Shown: one piece after another, positions 52,119 to 60,750 of the stretch
Layout of the letters: each line of letters opens with the position of its first letter
How positions within the stretch are numbered: the first letter of the stretch is position 1
Origin: Fuscibacter oryzae
Lineage (GTDB): Bacteria; Pseudomonadota; Alphaproteobacteria; Rhodobacterales; Rhodobacteraceae
Direction of reading: 5' to 3'
Length of the DNA stretch: 64,000 bases
Assembly: GCF_016765795.1 (NCBI RefSeq)
Contig: NZ_JAESVP010000002.1
Span: forward strand, 62,001-126,000
Position numbers and translations under genes: made by a program
Notes under the pieces: model-generated
The model's input: the letters and a program-made list of their open reading frames with translations, nothing else
Databases searched by the model: none
What the model was told of the DNA's origin: nothing

Positions 52119-53903
52119 ATGCTGGGACTTGATCTGAGCCAGACCACGCAAACCATCGTCGCGCTGGCAATTCTGGCGGGTATGTTCACCCTGTTCCTGC
52201 GCGAAACCTACCCGGTTGAAGTGGTCGCCATGGGCGGTGCCGCGCTGATGATGATGGTGGGCATCCTGCCGGTCAAGGCCGCGACCGAGGTTCTGTCAAA
52301 CTCTGCCCCATGGACCATCGCCATGATGTTCCTGATCATGGGCGGGCTGGTCAGGACCGGCGCGGTTGAAATGCTGATCGGCATTGCCGAGGCCCATGCC
52401 GGCAACCGGCCCCGCACCACGGTTGCCGTGCTGTTTTCCTTTGTCGCCATCGCTTCGGCCTTCATGAACAACACGCCTTTGGTGGCGGTGATGATCCCGG
52501 TTGTCATCCAGATCGCGGCGCGGATCGGCACGGCCCCGTCAAAGCTGTTGATTCCCCTTAGCCACATGACGGTGCTGGGGGGCATGATGACGCTGATCGG
52601 CACCTCGACCAACATTCTGGTCGATGGGGTGGCGAAGAAAGAGGGGCTGGCGCATTTCACCCTGTTTGAGGTGGCCCCGCTGGGTCTGGCTGTTACGCTG
52701 GCGGGGGGCCTTTATCTGGCGCTGTTCGGCAACCGGCTGTTGCCGGTGCGTCAGTCGATGGCCTCGTTGCTGGGTGACCGAAAGCGGATGAAGTATTTCA
52801 CCGAAGTGGCCATTCCCGAAGATTCGGTGCTGGTCGGCAAGCCGGTGAACGAGGTGCCGCAGTTCAAACGCGCGGGCGTGCGGGTGATCGACGTGTTGCG
52901 GGGCGATCTGTCGTTGCGCCGCGCGATGGAGGGCGTGGTGCTGCAAGGCGGCGACCGCGTGGTTCTGCGCACCGAGATGACCGAGATTCTGGATATGCAA
53001 AGCCGCACCGACATGCGGATGGCCGACAAGCTGTCCTCGGTGGAAACCGAGACGGTGGAGGTGCTGATCACCCCCGGTTGCCACATGATCGGGCGGACGC
53101 TGGGAGAGATGCGCCTGCGCCGCCGCTATGGCATTTATGTGCTGGCGGCCCACCGCCGCAGCCAGAACATCGGGCGCCAGCTTGACGAGCTGGAGGTGCA
53201 GGTCGGCGATACCCTGCTGCTGGAAGGCCGGGCCGAAGATATCAAGCGGCTGGCCGAAGATATGGCGATGGTCGATGTCAGCCACCCCAAGGCCCGCGCC
53301 TATCGCCGCGCCAAGGCCCCCATCGCGATTGGCGTGCTGGCCATGGTGGTCATCCTGTCCTCGCTGGATGTGGCCCCCATTCTTGTGCTGGCCTTCATCG
53401 GGGTGGTGGTGATCTTGCTGGCGCGCTGCGTTGATGCGGATGAGGCGTTCGATTTCGTCGATGGCCGTTTGATGGCGATGATTTTTGCCATGCTGGCGGT
53501 GGGCGAAGGGCTGGACCGTTCGGGCGCGGTGGCCATGATCGTGACGGCGGTCAAGCCGTTGATGGAAGGGTTGTCACCATTTGCGATGATCCTTGCGGTC
53601 TATCTGTTGGGGCTGATCCTGACCGAATTCCTGTCGAACAACGCCGTGGCGGTGATTTATACCCCTATTGCCATTCAACTGGCGCATGGCTTAGGCGTGG
53701 ACCCGCGGCCTTTTGTGGTGGCGGTGATGTTTTCGGCCACCTTGGCCTTTGGCACGCCTGTCGGCTATCAGACCAACATGATGGTTTACGGGCCGGGCGG
53801 GTACAAGTTTCTCGACTTTACCAAGATCGGCATTCCGCTGAACATCATCACCTGGCTGCTGTGTTCGGCACTGATCCCGTTGATCTGGCCGTTGTATCCC
53901 TGA
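52119..53903 (+). CDS. SLC13 family permease with two RCK_C (TrkA_C) domains
   Basis: A 594-residue anion:Na+ symporter-like protein. The membrane half 1 (residues about 10-210) includes AFMNNTPLVAVMIPVVIQIA and the STNILVDG signature. A cytoplasmic insert holds two RCK_C domains (residues about 225-300 and 305-390). Half 2 has LTEFLSNNAVAVIYTPIAI and FGTPVGYQTNMMVYGPGGY. Relatives carry sulfate, dicarboxylates or tellurite-like anions. The substrate is not assigned; the RCK_C domains suggest ligand gating. Confidence 0.9.
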   Translation: MLGLDLSQTTQTIVALAILAGMFTLFLRETYPVEVVAMGGAALMMMVGILPVKAATEVLSNSAPWTIAMMFLIMGGLVRTGAVEMLIGIAEAHAGNRPRTTVAVLFSFVAIASAFMNNTPLVAVMIPVVIQIAARIGTAPSKLLIPLSHMTVLGGMMTLIGTSTNILVDGVAKKEGLAHFTLFEVAPLGLAVTLAGGLYLALFGNRLLPVRQSMASLLGDRKRMKYFTEVAIPEDSVLVGKPVNEVPQFKRAGVRVIDVLRGDLSLRRAMEGVVLQGGDRVVLRTEMTEILDMQSRTDMRMADKLSSVETETVEVLITPGCHMIGRTLGEMRLRRRYGIYVLAAHRRSQNIGRQLDELEVQVGDTLLLEGRAEDIKRLAEDMAMVDVSHPKARAYRRAKAPIAIGVLAMVVILSSLDVAPILVLAFIGVVVILLARCVDADEAFDFVDGRLMAMIFAMLAVGEGLDRSGAVAMIVTAVKPLMEGLSPFAMILAVYLLGLILTEFLSNNAVAVIYTPIAIQLAHGLGVDPRPFVVAVMFSATLAFGTPVGYQTNMMVYGPGGYKFLDFTKIGIPLNIITWLLCSALIPLIWPLYP

Positions 53904-53911
53904 CCGCTCTG

Positions 53912-54036
53912 CCCCTCACCCTGACCCTCTCCCCCAAGGGGAGAGGGAATGCGCCCGAATGGCCATGGTGCGCCGGTGGCAGGGAGGCGCCTCTCCCTCT
54001 CCCCTTGGGGGAGAGGGCCGGGGTGAGGGGAGAGGG
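53912..54036. repeat. Large imperfect inverted repeat (ccctctcccc-type element)
   Basis: The left arm (53912-53947, cccctcaccctgaccctctc then cccaaggggagaggg) and right arm (53992-54036, ccctctccccttgggggaga then gggccggggtgaggggagaggg) are near-complements around a 45-base centre. Each arm also folds on itself (ctctccccc-aa-ggggagag). This kind of element occurs between genes in many proteobacteria. It could be a REP/MITE-like sequence or a strong terminator after the permease. The gap 53904-54100 holds only this. Confidence 0.7.
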
Positions 54037-54100
54037 CTTGCCGCCGCCTTGCCCCGTGGTGTAGAGGACGCCATCACCGAAGATCAGGGGTTCAGGGGTC

Positions 54101-54841
54101 ATGGCAGGCCATTCGAAATGGGCGAACATCCAGCACCGCAAGGGCAAGCAGGATGGCATCCGCTCCAAGATGTTCTCAAAGCTGTCGAAGGAAATCACCG
54201 TCGCGGCCAAGATGGGCGACGCGGACCCCGACAAGAACCCGCGCCTGCGTCTTGCGGTCAAGGCGGCCAAGGCCGTGTCGATGCCCAAGGACGTGATCGA
54301 ACGCGCCATCAAGAAATCGCAGATGGGCGACGCGGCGGATTATGTGGAAATCCGGTACGAGGGCTATGGCGCGGGCGGCATCGCCATCATCGTCGAGGCG
54401 CTGACCGATAACCTGAACCGCACCGCCAGCAATGTGCGCAGCTATTTCACCAAGGGCGGCGGCAACATGGGGCAGACCGGATCGGTTTCCCACAGCTTTG
54501 ACCGCTTGGGCGAAATTTCCTATCCGGCCTCGGTTGGCAGCGCCGATGACGTGATGATGGCCGCGCTGGAGGCTGGCGCGGACGATGTGGAATCGGATGA
54601 CGAAGGTCATTGGGTCTATTGCAAGATCGAAGACCTGTCGGCGGTGTCCGATGCGCTGGAAAAGGCGCTGGGCGAATCGACCGAGGCCAAGCTGATCTGG
54701 AAGCCCCAGACCCTGACCGAGGTGGATCTGGACACCGCGCAAAAGCTGATGCGCCTGATCGACCTTTTGGAAGAAGATGATGACGTGCAGACCGTCACCC
54801 ATAATTTCGACGTGCCCGAGGATGTGGCCGCGCAATTGTAA
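54101..54841 (+). CDS. yebC: YebC/PmpR family protein
   Basis: A 246-residue YebC-family protein; members are reported as transcriptional regulators and, for some, as ribosome-associated factors that ease translation of difficult motifs. The start [20 protein letters not shown] and [18 protein letters not shown] are diagnostic. The central [16 protein letters not shown] and C-terminal [20 protein letters not shown] also match. A UUCG-loop terminator follows. Confidence 0.95.
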   Translation: MAGHSKWANIQHRKGKQDGIRSKMFSKLSKEITVAAKMGDADPDKNPRLRLAVKAAKAVSMPKDVIERAIKKSQMGDAADYVEIRYEGYGAGGIAIIVEALTDNLNRTASNVRSYFTKGGGNMGQTGSVSHSFDRLGEISYPASVGSADDVMMAALEAGADDVESDDEGHWVYCKIEDLSAVSDALEKALGESTEAKLIWKPQTLTEVDLDTAQKLMRLIDLLEEDDDVQTVTHNFDVPEDVAAQL

Positions 54842-54863
54842 AGCGGCCAACGGCACGGTTTCC

Positions 54864-54890
54864 AAAGGCCCCTTCGGGGGCCTTTTGTTT
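54864..54890 (+). terminator. Terminator after yebC
   Basis: aaaggcccc (54864-54872), loop ttcg, ggggccttt (54877-54885), then tgttttg. A UUCG tetraloop hairpin with T-run; a strong Rho-independent terminator. The rest of the gap to 55110 shows GC-rich sequence with no supportable gene. Confidence 0.85.
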
Positions 54891-55109
54891 TGTTTGGGGG
54901 CGCAGATCGGGTGACGCTTGACATTGTGCCTGACCGGAACAGCCGCGCCAGCGGCCCGGGCAGCGCCCGACCGCCCCCCGGGCGGGCGCTTCTGCGCCGT
55001 CAGATATTGGCTCGGCCGTCACGTGCCATAAAGCGCCTGCATCGCACCGTCGCGCGCCCACCCGCGGTCGGGCACCGCCCTTTGTTGCGCCAAGGGTAAA
55101 CCGGATCAG

Positions 55110-55985
55110 CTAAACCAACCCCTTCGCCGCATGGGCGCGGATCGCCCGGGTCAGCGGTGCCAGCGCCGGGGCGGCCAGCCGGGTGAACTGCCAGTGCAAG
55201 GGCACGTCCAGCGCGCTGCCGGGCACAAGCTCTGCCAGACGGCCCGTATCCAGATGCGGGCGCACCAGCGTCTCGGGGTTCAGCGCCCAGCCAAGGCCCA
55301 AAAGGCACGCCTCGACAAAGCCTTGCGAACTGGCCAGCCGGTGGGTTGGAAACACCTGCCGTGCGCCCTTGACCTGCCGCGTGACCCAGCGTTCCTGCAA
55401 ACGGTCCTTGTCGGAAAAGGTCAGGGCAGGGGCCTTGGCCAGCGCCTTTGCCGTCGGCCCATCGGGCATCCACCGCGCCAGATAGGCAGGCGAGGCGGTG
55501 GCAAGATAGCGCAGCGCCCCAAGGGGCAGGCTGTCGCAGCCGGGCGGGGCGGTGGGATGGGCGGTGATGGCCGCCACAACCTCTCCCCGCCGCAGCCAGT
55601 CCTGGCTGACATCCTGATCGTCGATCACCAGATCGAACAGGAACCCGTCGCATTCGGCCAGCGCGGGCAGCACCCAGGTTGCCAGACTGTCGGCATTGAC
55701 CGCGATGCGCAGCGTCAATGGCCCGGTTCCCAGTTGCGGCAGGTCTTGCCGCAAGGTGCGCTCCAGCACCTCCACCTCGTCATGGTGCCGGATCAGCCGC
55801 AGCCCGGCAGCGGTGGCGACGCAAGGTTGCCCCCGCCGCACCAGCAGCGTGCCGGTCTGCTCTTCCAGCGCCTTGATCCGCTGAGAGATGGCAGAGGCCG
55901 TTACCCCCAGCCCCGCCGCCGCCAGATCGAACGACCCGCGCCGATGCACGGCGGCAAGGGCGGCCAGTTGGTTGGGGTCCAGCAT
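55110..55985 (-). CDS. LysR-family regulator, ArgP/LysG type
   Basis: A 291-residue LysR regulator of the ArgP (IciA)/LysG type, which senses lysine or arginine and activates an LysE/ArgO exporter. The helix-turn-helix is in residues 3-62 (LDPNQLAALAAVHRRGSFDL, LGVTASAISQRIKALEEQTG). The ligand-binding domain follows with RIAVNADSLATWVLPALAE, an ArgP-type block, and HLASSQGFVEACLLGLGWAL-like sequence. It is divergent from an ACT protein and a LysE exporter, the expected target operon. Confidence 0.92.
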   Translation of the reverse strand: MLDPNQLAALAAVHRRGSFDLAAAGLGVTASAISQRIKALEEQTGTLLVRRGQPCVATAAGLRLIRHHDEVEVLERTLRQDLPQLGTGPLTLRIAVNADSLATWVLPALAECDGFLFDLVIDDQDVSQDWLRRGEVVAAITAHPTAPPGCDSLPLGALRYLATASPAYLARWMPDGPTAKALAKAPALTFSDKDRLQERWVTRQVKGARQVFPTHRLASSQGFVEACLLGLGWALNPETLVRPHLDTGRLAELVPGSALDVPLHWQFTRLAAPALAPLTRAIRAHAAKGLV

Positions 55986-55993
55986 GGATTAGT

Positions 55994-56011
55994 TTTCCTT
56001 AATCAAGGAAA
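55994..56011. promoter_or_regulatory. LysR-type operator candidate in the argP-lysE intergenic region
   Basis: tttcctt (55994-56000) and aaggaaa (56005-56011) form an 18-base dyad with a 4-base centre and satisfy the T-N11-A rule (T at 55994, A at 56006). It sits 9-26 bases before the regulator's ATG and 63 bases before the ACT gene, fitting autoregulation and control of the exporter. Confidence 0.55.
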
Positions 56012-56073
56012 GACATATTAAGTCGCCTTTCGCTGCGCCGACAAGCTATGTCAGGGCAAAACGGGGGTGCGTG

Positions 56074-56463
56074 ATGACGGGCGAGAAGGATCTGACAAGG
56101 CTGCTGGCCGGAATGGCGCCAGAATTGCGGGGGCTGGACTGGGGTTTTGCCGTGGCGGCAGAGGCTCCGGGCGGGCTGCCCTGCTTTGCCACCATTGCAG
56201 AAGACGAGGGCCTGACGCTGATCGCCCCGATGGCGCAGCTTTCGGCGGCGGGCCTTGCGCCCATCGGGCCGATGGCGCGGATCACCCTGACCGTGCAGTC
56301 GTCGTTGGAGGCGGTGGGTCTGACCGCCGCCTTCGCCAGCGTACTGGCGCAGGGCGGGATCAGCGCCAATGTCATCGCCGGGTTTCACCATGACCATATC
56401 TTCCTGCCAGCCGCCGATGCCGACCGCGCCATGACCCTGCTGCGGGGGCTGTCGAATGGGTAA
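56074..56463 (+). CDS. ACT domain-containing protein (COG3602, DUF2241-like)
   Basis: A 129-residue protein of the COG3602 family with tandem ACT-like folds that may bind amino acids. Family parts are EKDLTRLLAGMAPELRGLDW at the start, EDEGLTLIAPMAQLSAAGL, ITLTVQSSLEAVGLTAAFAS and NVIAGFHHDHIFLPAADADR. The ATG at 56074 is chosen; an adjacent GTG at 56071 is equally possible. Its end overlaps lysE by 8 bases, so it is co-translated with the exporter; a sensor or regulator role in amino-acid export is inferred. Confidence 0.88.
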   Translation: MTGEKDLTRLLAGMAPELRGLDWGFAVAAEAPGGLPCFATIAEDEGLTLIAPMAQLSAAGLAPIGPMARITLTVQSSLEAVGLTAAFASVLAQGGISANVIAGFHHDHIFLPAADADRAMTLLRGLSNG

Positions 56464-57061
56464 CGCGGCTGTCTCTGGCTTTCTCGTCTCTCTCAGCCTG
56501 ATTCTGGCGATCGGGGCGCAGAACGCCTTTGTGCTGCGTCAGGGCATCCGGGGTGAACATGTCTTTGCCGTGGTGGCGGTCTGCGCGTTGTCTGATGCGG
56601 TGCTGATTGCGGCGGGGGTGACGGGGTTCGGCCTTGCCTCGGCGCATCTGCCCTGGCTGGGCACGGCGATGCGCTGGGCGGGGGTGGCGTTTCTGCTGGT
56701 CTATGGCGCGCTGCGGTTTCGGGCGGCGGCACGGGGGGGCGAGGCGCTGATGCCTGCCCCCGGTGCCTCGCCCCCCTTGGGCCGGGTGCTGGCCACCTGC
56801 CTGACGCTGACCTGGGCCAACCCGCATGTCTATCTGGATACGGTGGTGCTGCTGGGGTCGATTGCGGCGCAGTACAGCCCGCACAAGCTGGCCTTTGGCA
56901 TCGGGGCGGCCAGCGGGTCGGTGGTGTTCTTTTCGGCGCTTGGGTTTTGCGCGCGGCTGCTGGCCCCGGTCTTCGCCCGCCCGCGCGCCTGGGTGGTGCT
57001 GGAACTGGTGGTCGGCCTGACCATGTGGGCGCTGGCGCTGGGGCTGGCCTTGGGGGGCTGA
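56456..57061 (+). CDS. LysE/ArgO family amino acid exporter
   Basis: A 201-residue basic amino-acid exporter with six hydrophobic helices. The first has the family signature LILAIGAQNAFVLRQGIRGE (residues about 14-33); TLTWANPHVYLDTVVLLGSI carries the second conserved NPHVYLD motif. It removes excess lysine or arginine. It is controlled most likely by the divergent ArgP-like regulator. Overlaps the ACT gene by 8 bases. Confidence 0.93.
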   Translation: MGNAAVSGFLVSLSLILAIGAQNAFVLRQGIRGEHVFAVVAVCALSDAVLIAAGVTGFGLASAHLPWLGTAMRWAGVAFLLVYGALRFRAAARGGEALMPAPGASPPLGRVLATCLTLTWANPHVYLDTVVLLGSIAAQYSPHKLAFGIGAASGSVVFFSALGFCARLLAPVFARPRAWVVLELVVGLTMWALALGLALGG

Positions 57062-57184
57062 CCTTAGCGGGCTGCCCCCCGCCGCGCCGCGTTGCGTGCC
57101 CTACCGGGGCAGCGTGCGCCTGCCTTGCCCCAGATTAACCCTGCGCGCCTAGCGTCCGGCCTCAGCACATGCCGGAGGTTCCCG

Positions 57185-58432
57185 ATGCCCGACGACACAC
57201 CCATTCTTGCCCTGCCGCTGATCATGCCGTCGCAGGCGCAAAAACACGTCACCCATAACGAGGCGGTGATGCTGCTGGATGCGCTGGTGCATCTGGCCGT
57301 CACCAGCCGCACCCTTGGCACGCCGCCCGCCTCTCCGGCAGAGGCGGACCGCTATATCGTCGCCACCGGTGCCACCGGCGATTGGGCGGGGCAGGTGGGG
57401 CGCATTGCGCTGCGGCAAGACGGGGCATGGCGCTTCGTTATACCGAACCCCGGTTTTCGTGCCTGGATCGTGGCCGAGAATACCGCCGCCACCTGGACCG
57501 GCACGGCCTGGGTTTCGCAGGCCGAACAGGCGTTGAGCGTGACCCAGCTTGGCGTGTCCGCCACGCCCGATGCCACCAACCGGCTGGCGGTCTCATCGCC
57601 TGCAACGCTGCTGAGCCATGCAGGCGCGGGCCATCAGGTCAAGGTGAACAAGAACGCCGCCGCGGATACCGCCAGCCTGCTGTATCAGACCGGCTTTTCG
57701 GGGCGCGCCGAAATGGGGCTGGCGGGCAGCGACGACTTTACTGTCAAGGTTTCGGCAGATGGCTCTGCCTGGTTCGATGCTGTTGTGGCTGACCGCACCT
57801 CGGGCAGGGTGCGGTTGCCGGGGGGGGCGCGGCTGCCGAACGGGACGGCAGCCGCGCCCAGCATTGGCTTTGACGCCTCGCCCACAACGGGGGCTTATCG
57901 CGCGGCGGCCGACCAGATCGGCCTTGCCACCGCAGGGGTGGCGCGGGTTCTGCTGGGCACCGCCGCCTGCCAGATCGACCTGCCGCTGACGGGGACGGCG
58001 GTGGTTTCCAGTGCGACCGATGCCACGGCGGGCCGTGTGCTCAAGGTTGGGGCGGGCTGGCAGCAACTGGACGCCACGCTGTACCGCCCCGGCAACATCC
58101 TTGGCACCGTTAGCCAGACCGCTGGCGTACCCACCGGCGCGGTTATCCAGCGCGGCACCGGCGCGAATGGAGAGTTCGTGCGCTATGCCGATGGCACCCA
58201 GATCTGCACCCATGCGCTGGCCGGTTCGACAACGGCGGCGGTGACATGGACCTTTCCCGCCGCCTTTATCGCCGTGCCCAGCGTCACGGGCACCGCGCAG
58301 GCGGTTGTGCTGTCCTGCGTCATGCTGGATGCGGTGCCCACCGTCACCGCCGCCACCCTCAGCACCCGCGACAAGGCCGATGCCCGCCGCGCCGATACCA
58401 TGCGGCTGCTGGCGGTGGGTCGCTGGTTCTGA
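57185..58432 (+). CDS. DUF2793 domain-containing fibre-like protein
   Basis: A 415-residue protein. The N-terminal DUF2793 domain (residues 5-100: PLIMPSQAQKHVTHNEAVML, then LDALVHLAVTSR and DGAWRFVIPNPGFRAWI) is found in prophage and gene-transfer-agent fibre or spike proteins of Rhodobacterales. The middle (residues 120-250) is a beta-rich stalk-like region with NRLAVSSPATLLSHAGAG and KVSADGSAWFDAVV, and the C-terminus is a globular beta domain. No signal peptide or other phage gene is nearby. It is probably an orphan fibre gene; the gene-transfer-agent link is inference. The start at 57185 follows gaggttccc. Confidence 0.8.
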   Translation: MPDDTPILALPLIMPSQAQKHVTHNEAVMLLDALVHLAVTSRTLGTPPASPAEADRYIVATGATGDWAGQVGRIALRQDGAWRFVIPNPGFRAWIVAENTAATWTGTAWVSQAEQALSVTQLGVSATPDATNRLAVSSPATLLSHAGAGHQVKVNKNAAADTASLLYQTGFSGRAEMGLAGSDDFTVKVSADGSAWFDAVVADRTSGRVRLPGGARLPNGTAAAPSIGFDASPTTGAYRAAADQIGLATAGVARVLLGTAACQIDLPLTGTAVVSSATDATAGRVLKVGAGWQQLDATLYRPGNILGTVSQTAGVPTGAVIQRGTGANGEFVRYADGTQICTHALAGSTTAAVTWTFPAAFIAVPSVTGTAQAVVLSCVMLDAVPTVTAATLSTRDKADARRADTMRLLAVGRWF

Positions 58433-58546
58433 TGCGCACAATTTCGTGAAAATCTGGCGCAGATGCCGTGGTTTTGCCGTGGGGTCTGCGCGATTTGCTA
58501 ACCCTTCGCAGGCAGGCTGGTGGCCGGATCATCCCGGACCCCGGCC

Positions 58547-59989
58547 ATGCAGTTACAAACCATCACCACCTATGGGGCGGACACGCTGGGCACGGCGTTT
58601 GTGGCCGATGGCTTGGGCGTGGTGCAGACCGGCGGCTATCTGCGGCTGATCTTCGCCAGCCGAACCGACAGCCGGCCCGGCCAACTGACGCTGACACAGG
58701 CCGCCAGCAGCGGATCAGACCTGCAACCCGGCAGCGACATTGCGGTGCAGGATGCCAATGGCACCGCGCGGCTATACCTGTTCACCACCATGGGTGACAT
58801 GCTGCGCACCACCACGCTGAACGGGAATGGCAAACTCTCTGGCAGCCCCGGCGCTACCACCACCGAGGGCACCCTGATCGGCGTGATCGCGATGGAGGTG
58901 ATCGAGCGGGCCGGGGGCGACCTTGCGGTTCTGTCGCAAAAGGGTATCGCCGGGTTGCGCATGTTCGGCCTGTCGGACGGCGGGGCGCTGACGCTGATCG
59001 GCTCGGTTCAGGATGAGGTGAAATCACACGTCGATACCGTCAGCGATATGGTGAAGCTGACCGTCGGCGCCAGCGATTTCCTGCTGGCCCTGTCACCCAC
59101 CGAAAACGGCGTGACGGTCTATCATGTCGGCGCGACCGGGTTGGAGCTGAACGACGCCATGGGGCCGTATGATGGTCTGGCAATCAACGGTCCGGTGGCG
59201 GCCGAGGTGGTGCAGGTCGGCGGCCAGACCTTTGCCATCGTCGCCTCGACCGGGTCATCCTCGCTGACGGCGCTGCGGATCAACCCTTTAGGCGTGCTGT
59301 TCCAGACCGATCATCTGGTCGATGACCGCGACACGCGCTTTGCCCATGTCGCGGCGCTGGACCAGTTCAGCGCGCAGGGCCGGGTGTTCATCGTGGCCGG
59401 TGGCACCGATGCCGGGCTGTCGGTGATCGAGGTGCTGCCGGGGGGCGAGCTGTCCAAGGTGCTGAATGTGCCGTTGGAGACGGGGCCGGGGCTGGCGGCT
59501 GTGACGGGCATCAGCGTGGCGGTCTATCAGGGCATGGCCAACATCTTCGCCACCGATGCACGCGGCGACCGCATCCTGCACTATGGCATCGACCTTTCGA
59601 CACTTGGCCCGCTGATACAGGGCGCAGGAACCTTGACCGGCACCAGTGCCGACGACCGGCTGATTGGCAGCGCCGGGGCCGATACGCTGTTTGGCGGCGC
59701 GGGTGATGACTTTCTGCATGATGGCGCGGGCAGCGATCACATCACCGGCGGGGCGGGGGCAGATACCTTTGTGATGGCCAGTGACGGGCAGGTCGATTAC
59801 ATTCACGACTTTCAACAAGGCCTTGATCACATTGACCTATCTGATTGGGGCCGGATTTATTCTGCCGCGTCGCTGACCATCACCGCAACCGCCACAGGGG
59901 CCGTTATCAGCTATGGAGAGGAGCGGTTGGAGATTGCCTCTTCCTCCGGTCTTGCCCTGAGCCTGACGGATGCCGATTTTCTGTTTTAG
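58547..59989 (+). CDS. RTX calcium-binding repeat protein with propeller-like N-domain
   Basis: A 480-residue protein likely secreted by a type I system. Residues 1-350 have repeating beta units (GGDLAVLSQKGIAGLRMFGL, AEVVQVGGQTFAIVASTGSS, GRVFIVAGGTDAGLSVIEVL), like a beta-propeller. RTX nonapeptides follow near residues 365-410 (SADDRLIGSAGADTLFGGAG, DDFLHDGAGSDHITGGAGAD). The C-terminus ends in a hydrophobic LSLTDADFLF, a plausible type I secretion signal. No signal peptide and no HlyB/HlyD genes are present in the window. Start ATG at 58547; the 3' end overlaps the converging hydrolase gene by 4 bases. Confidence 0.85.
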   Translation: MQLQTITTYGADTLGTAFVADGLGVVQTGGYLRLIFASRTDSRPGQLTLTQAASSGSDLQPGSDIAVQDANGTARLYLFTTMGDMLRTTTLNGNGKLSGSPGATTTEGTLIGVIAMEVIERAGGDLAVLSQKGIAGLRMFGLSDGGALTLIGSVQDEVKSHVDTVSDMVKLTVGASDFLLALSPTENGVTVYHVGATGLELNDAMGPYDGLAINGPVAAEVVQVGGQTFAIVASTGSSSLTALRINPLGVLFQTDHLVDDRDTRFAHVAALDQFSAQGRVFIVAGGTDAGLSVIEVLPGGELSKVLNVPLETGPGLAAVTGISVAVYQGMANIFATDARGDRILHYGIDLSTLGPLIQGAGTLTGTSADDRLIGSAGADTLFGGAGDDFLHDGAGSDHITGGAGADTFVMASDGQVDYIHDFQQGLDHIDLSDWGRIYSAASLTITATATGAVISYGEERLEIASSSGLALSLTDADFLF

Positions 59990-60750
59990 GTGGCGGGGCG
60001 ATAGTCTGTTGCCATGTTGTACATTCGTGCAGCATCGCGTGGCGGCAGATCGGCAATCAGCAGCGCCGCACCCGGCCCGGCCTTGGCCAGAATCTCACCA
60101 TGCGGGCCGGTGATAACCGACCCGCCCGCATAGGTCAGATCACCCTCAACCCCGCAGTAATTGGCATAGACGATGCCCACGGCATTGTTGGCAGCCATGG
60201 CGGGCACCGTCGCCTCGGCCACATGGGTATAGGGCATCATGTTCGCCGTCGGCACCAGCACCGCATCCGCCCCGCGCGCGGCAAGGGCCGCGACATGGGG
60301 ACCAAACTCCACATCATAGCAAATCAGCAGGCCCATCACCCGCCCTTTCAGCGCAAAGGTGGCATAGCGGTCGCCGGGCGCGTAAATCGCCTTTTCGCGG
60401 GGGCCATAAAGCTGGATCTTGCGGTAATGCGCCAGCTCTGCCCCATCCGGGCCAAAGGCCACGGCAGAGTTGAACACCCGGTCCCCGTCACGTTCGCCGT
60501 AGCCAAGAACCAAAGCGCACCCCGCCTGCCGCGCCAGATCGGCCAGCGCCTGATGCCAGTCACCGCCGCGCGGCTGCGCCAGCCGGGCGATATTACCCGA
60601 ATTATAGCCGGGCAGAAAACTTTCCGGCCCGACCAGCACTTCGGCCCCCGCTGCCGCCGCTCCGGCAAGGGCACGGCCCAACCCGGCCAAACCGCCTGCC
60701 ACATCCTCGGCGGGCGAAGGCGCCTGCCACAAAGCCAAACGCATCATCAT
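59986..60750 (-). CDS. Carbon-nitrogen hydrolase (nitrilase superfamily)
   Basis: A 254-residue nitrilase-fold amidase. The catalytic triad is visible: Glu in VLVGPESFLPGYN, Lys in HYRKIQLYGPREK and Cys in GLLICYDVEFG. Substrate may be an amide or carbamoyl amine. It overlaps the FAD oxidase gene upstream by 4 bases (ATGA at 60750), so it is part of the glutamine synthetase/oxidase cluster, and could act on a polyamine-derived amide; that is inferred. The longer frame to 60780 reads upstream coding sequence. Confidence 0.9.
   Translation of the reverse strand: MMMRLALWQAPSPAEDVAGGLAGLGRALAGAAAAGAEVLVGPESFLPGYNSGNIARLAQPRGGDWHQALADLARQAGCALVLGYGERDGDRVFNSAVAFGPDGAELAHYRKIQLYGPREKAIYAPGDRYATFALKGRVMGLLICYDVEFGPHVAALAARGADAVLVPTANMMPYTHVAEATVPAMAANNAVGIVYANYCGVEGDLTYAGGSVITGPHGEILAKAGPGAALLIADLPPRDAARMYNMATDYRPAT

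Noticed and set aside
54890-55099. Short plus-strand open frame between yebC and the LysR gene
   Set aside because: Arg/Pro-rich, starts inside the terminator tail, and has no ribosome-binding site.
57185-58432. Prophage remnant
   Set aside because: Only one fibre-like gene is present; no integrase, terminase, capsid, portal or attachment site flank it, and base composition matches the neighbours.
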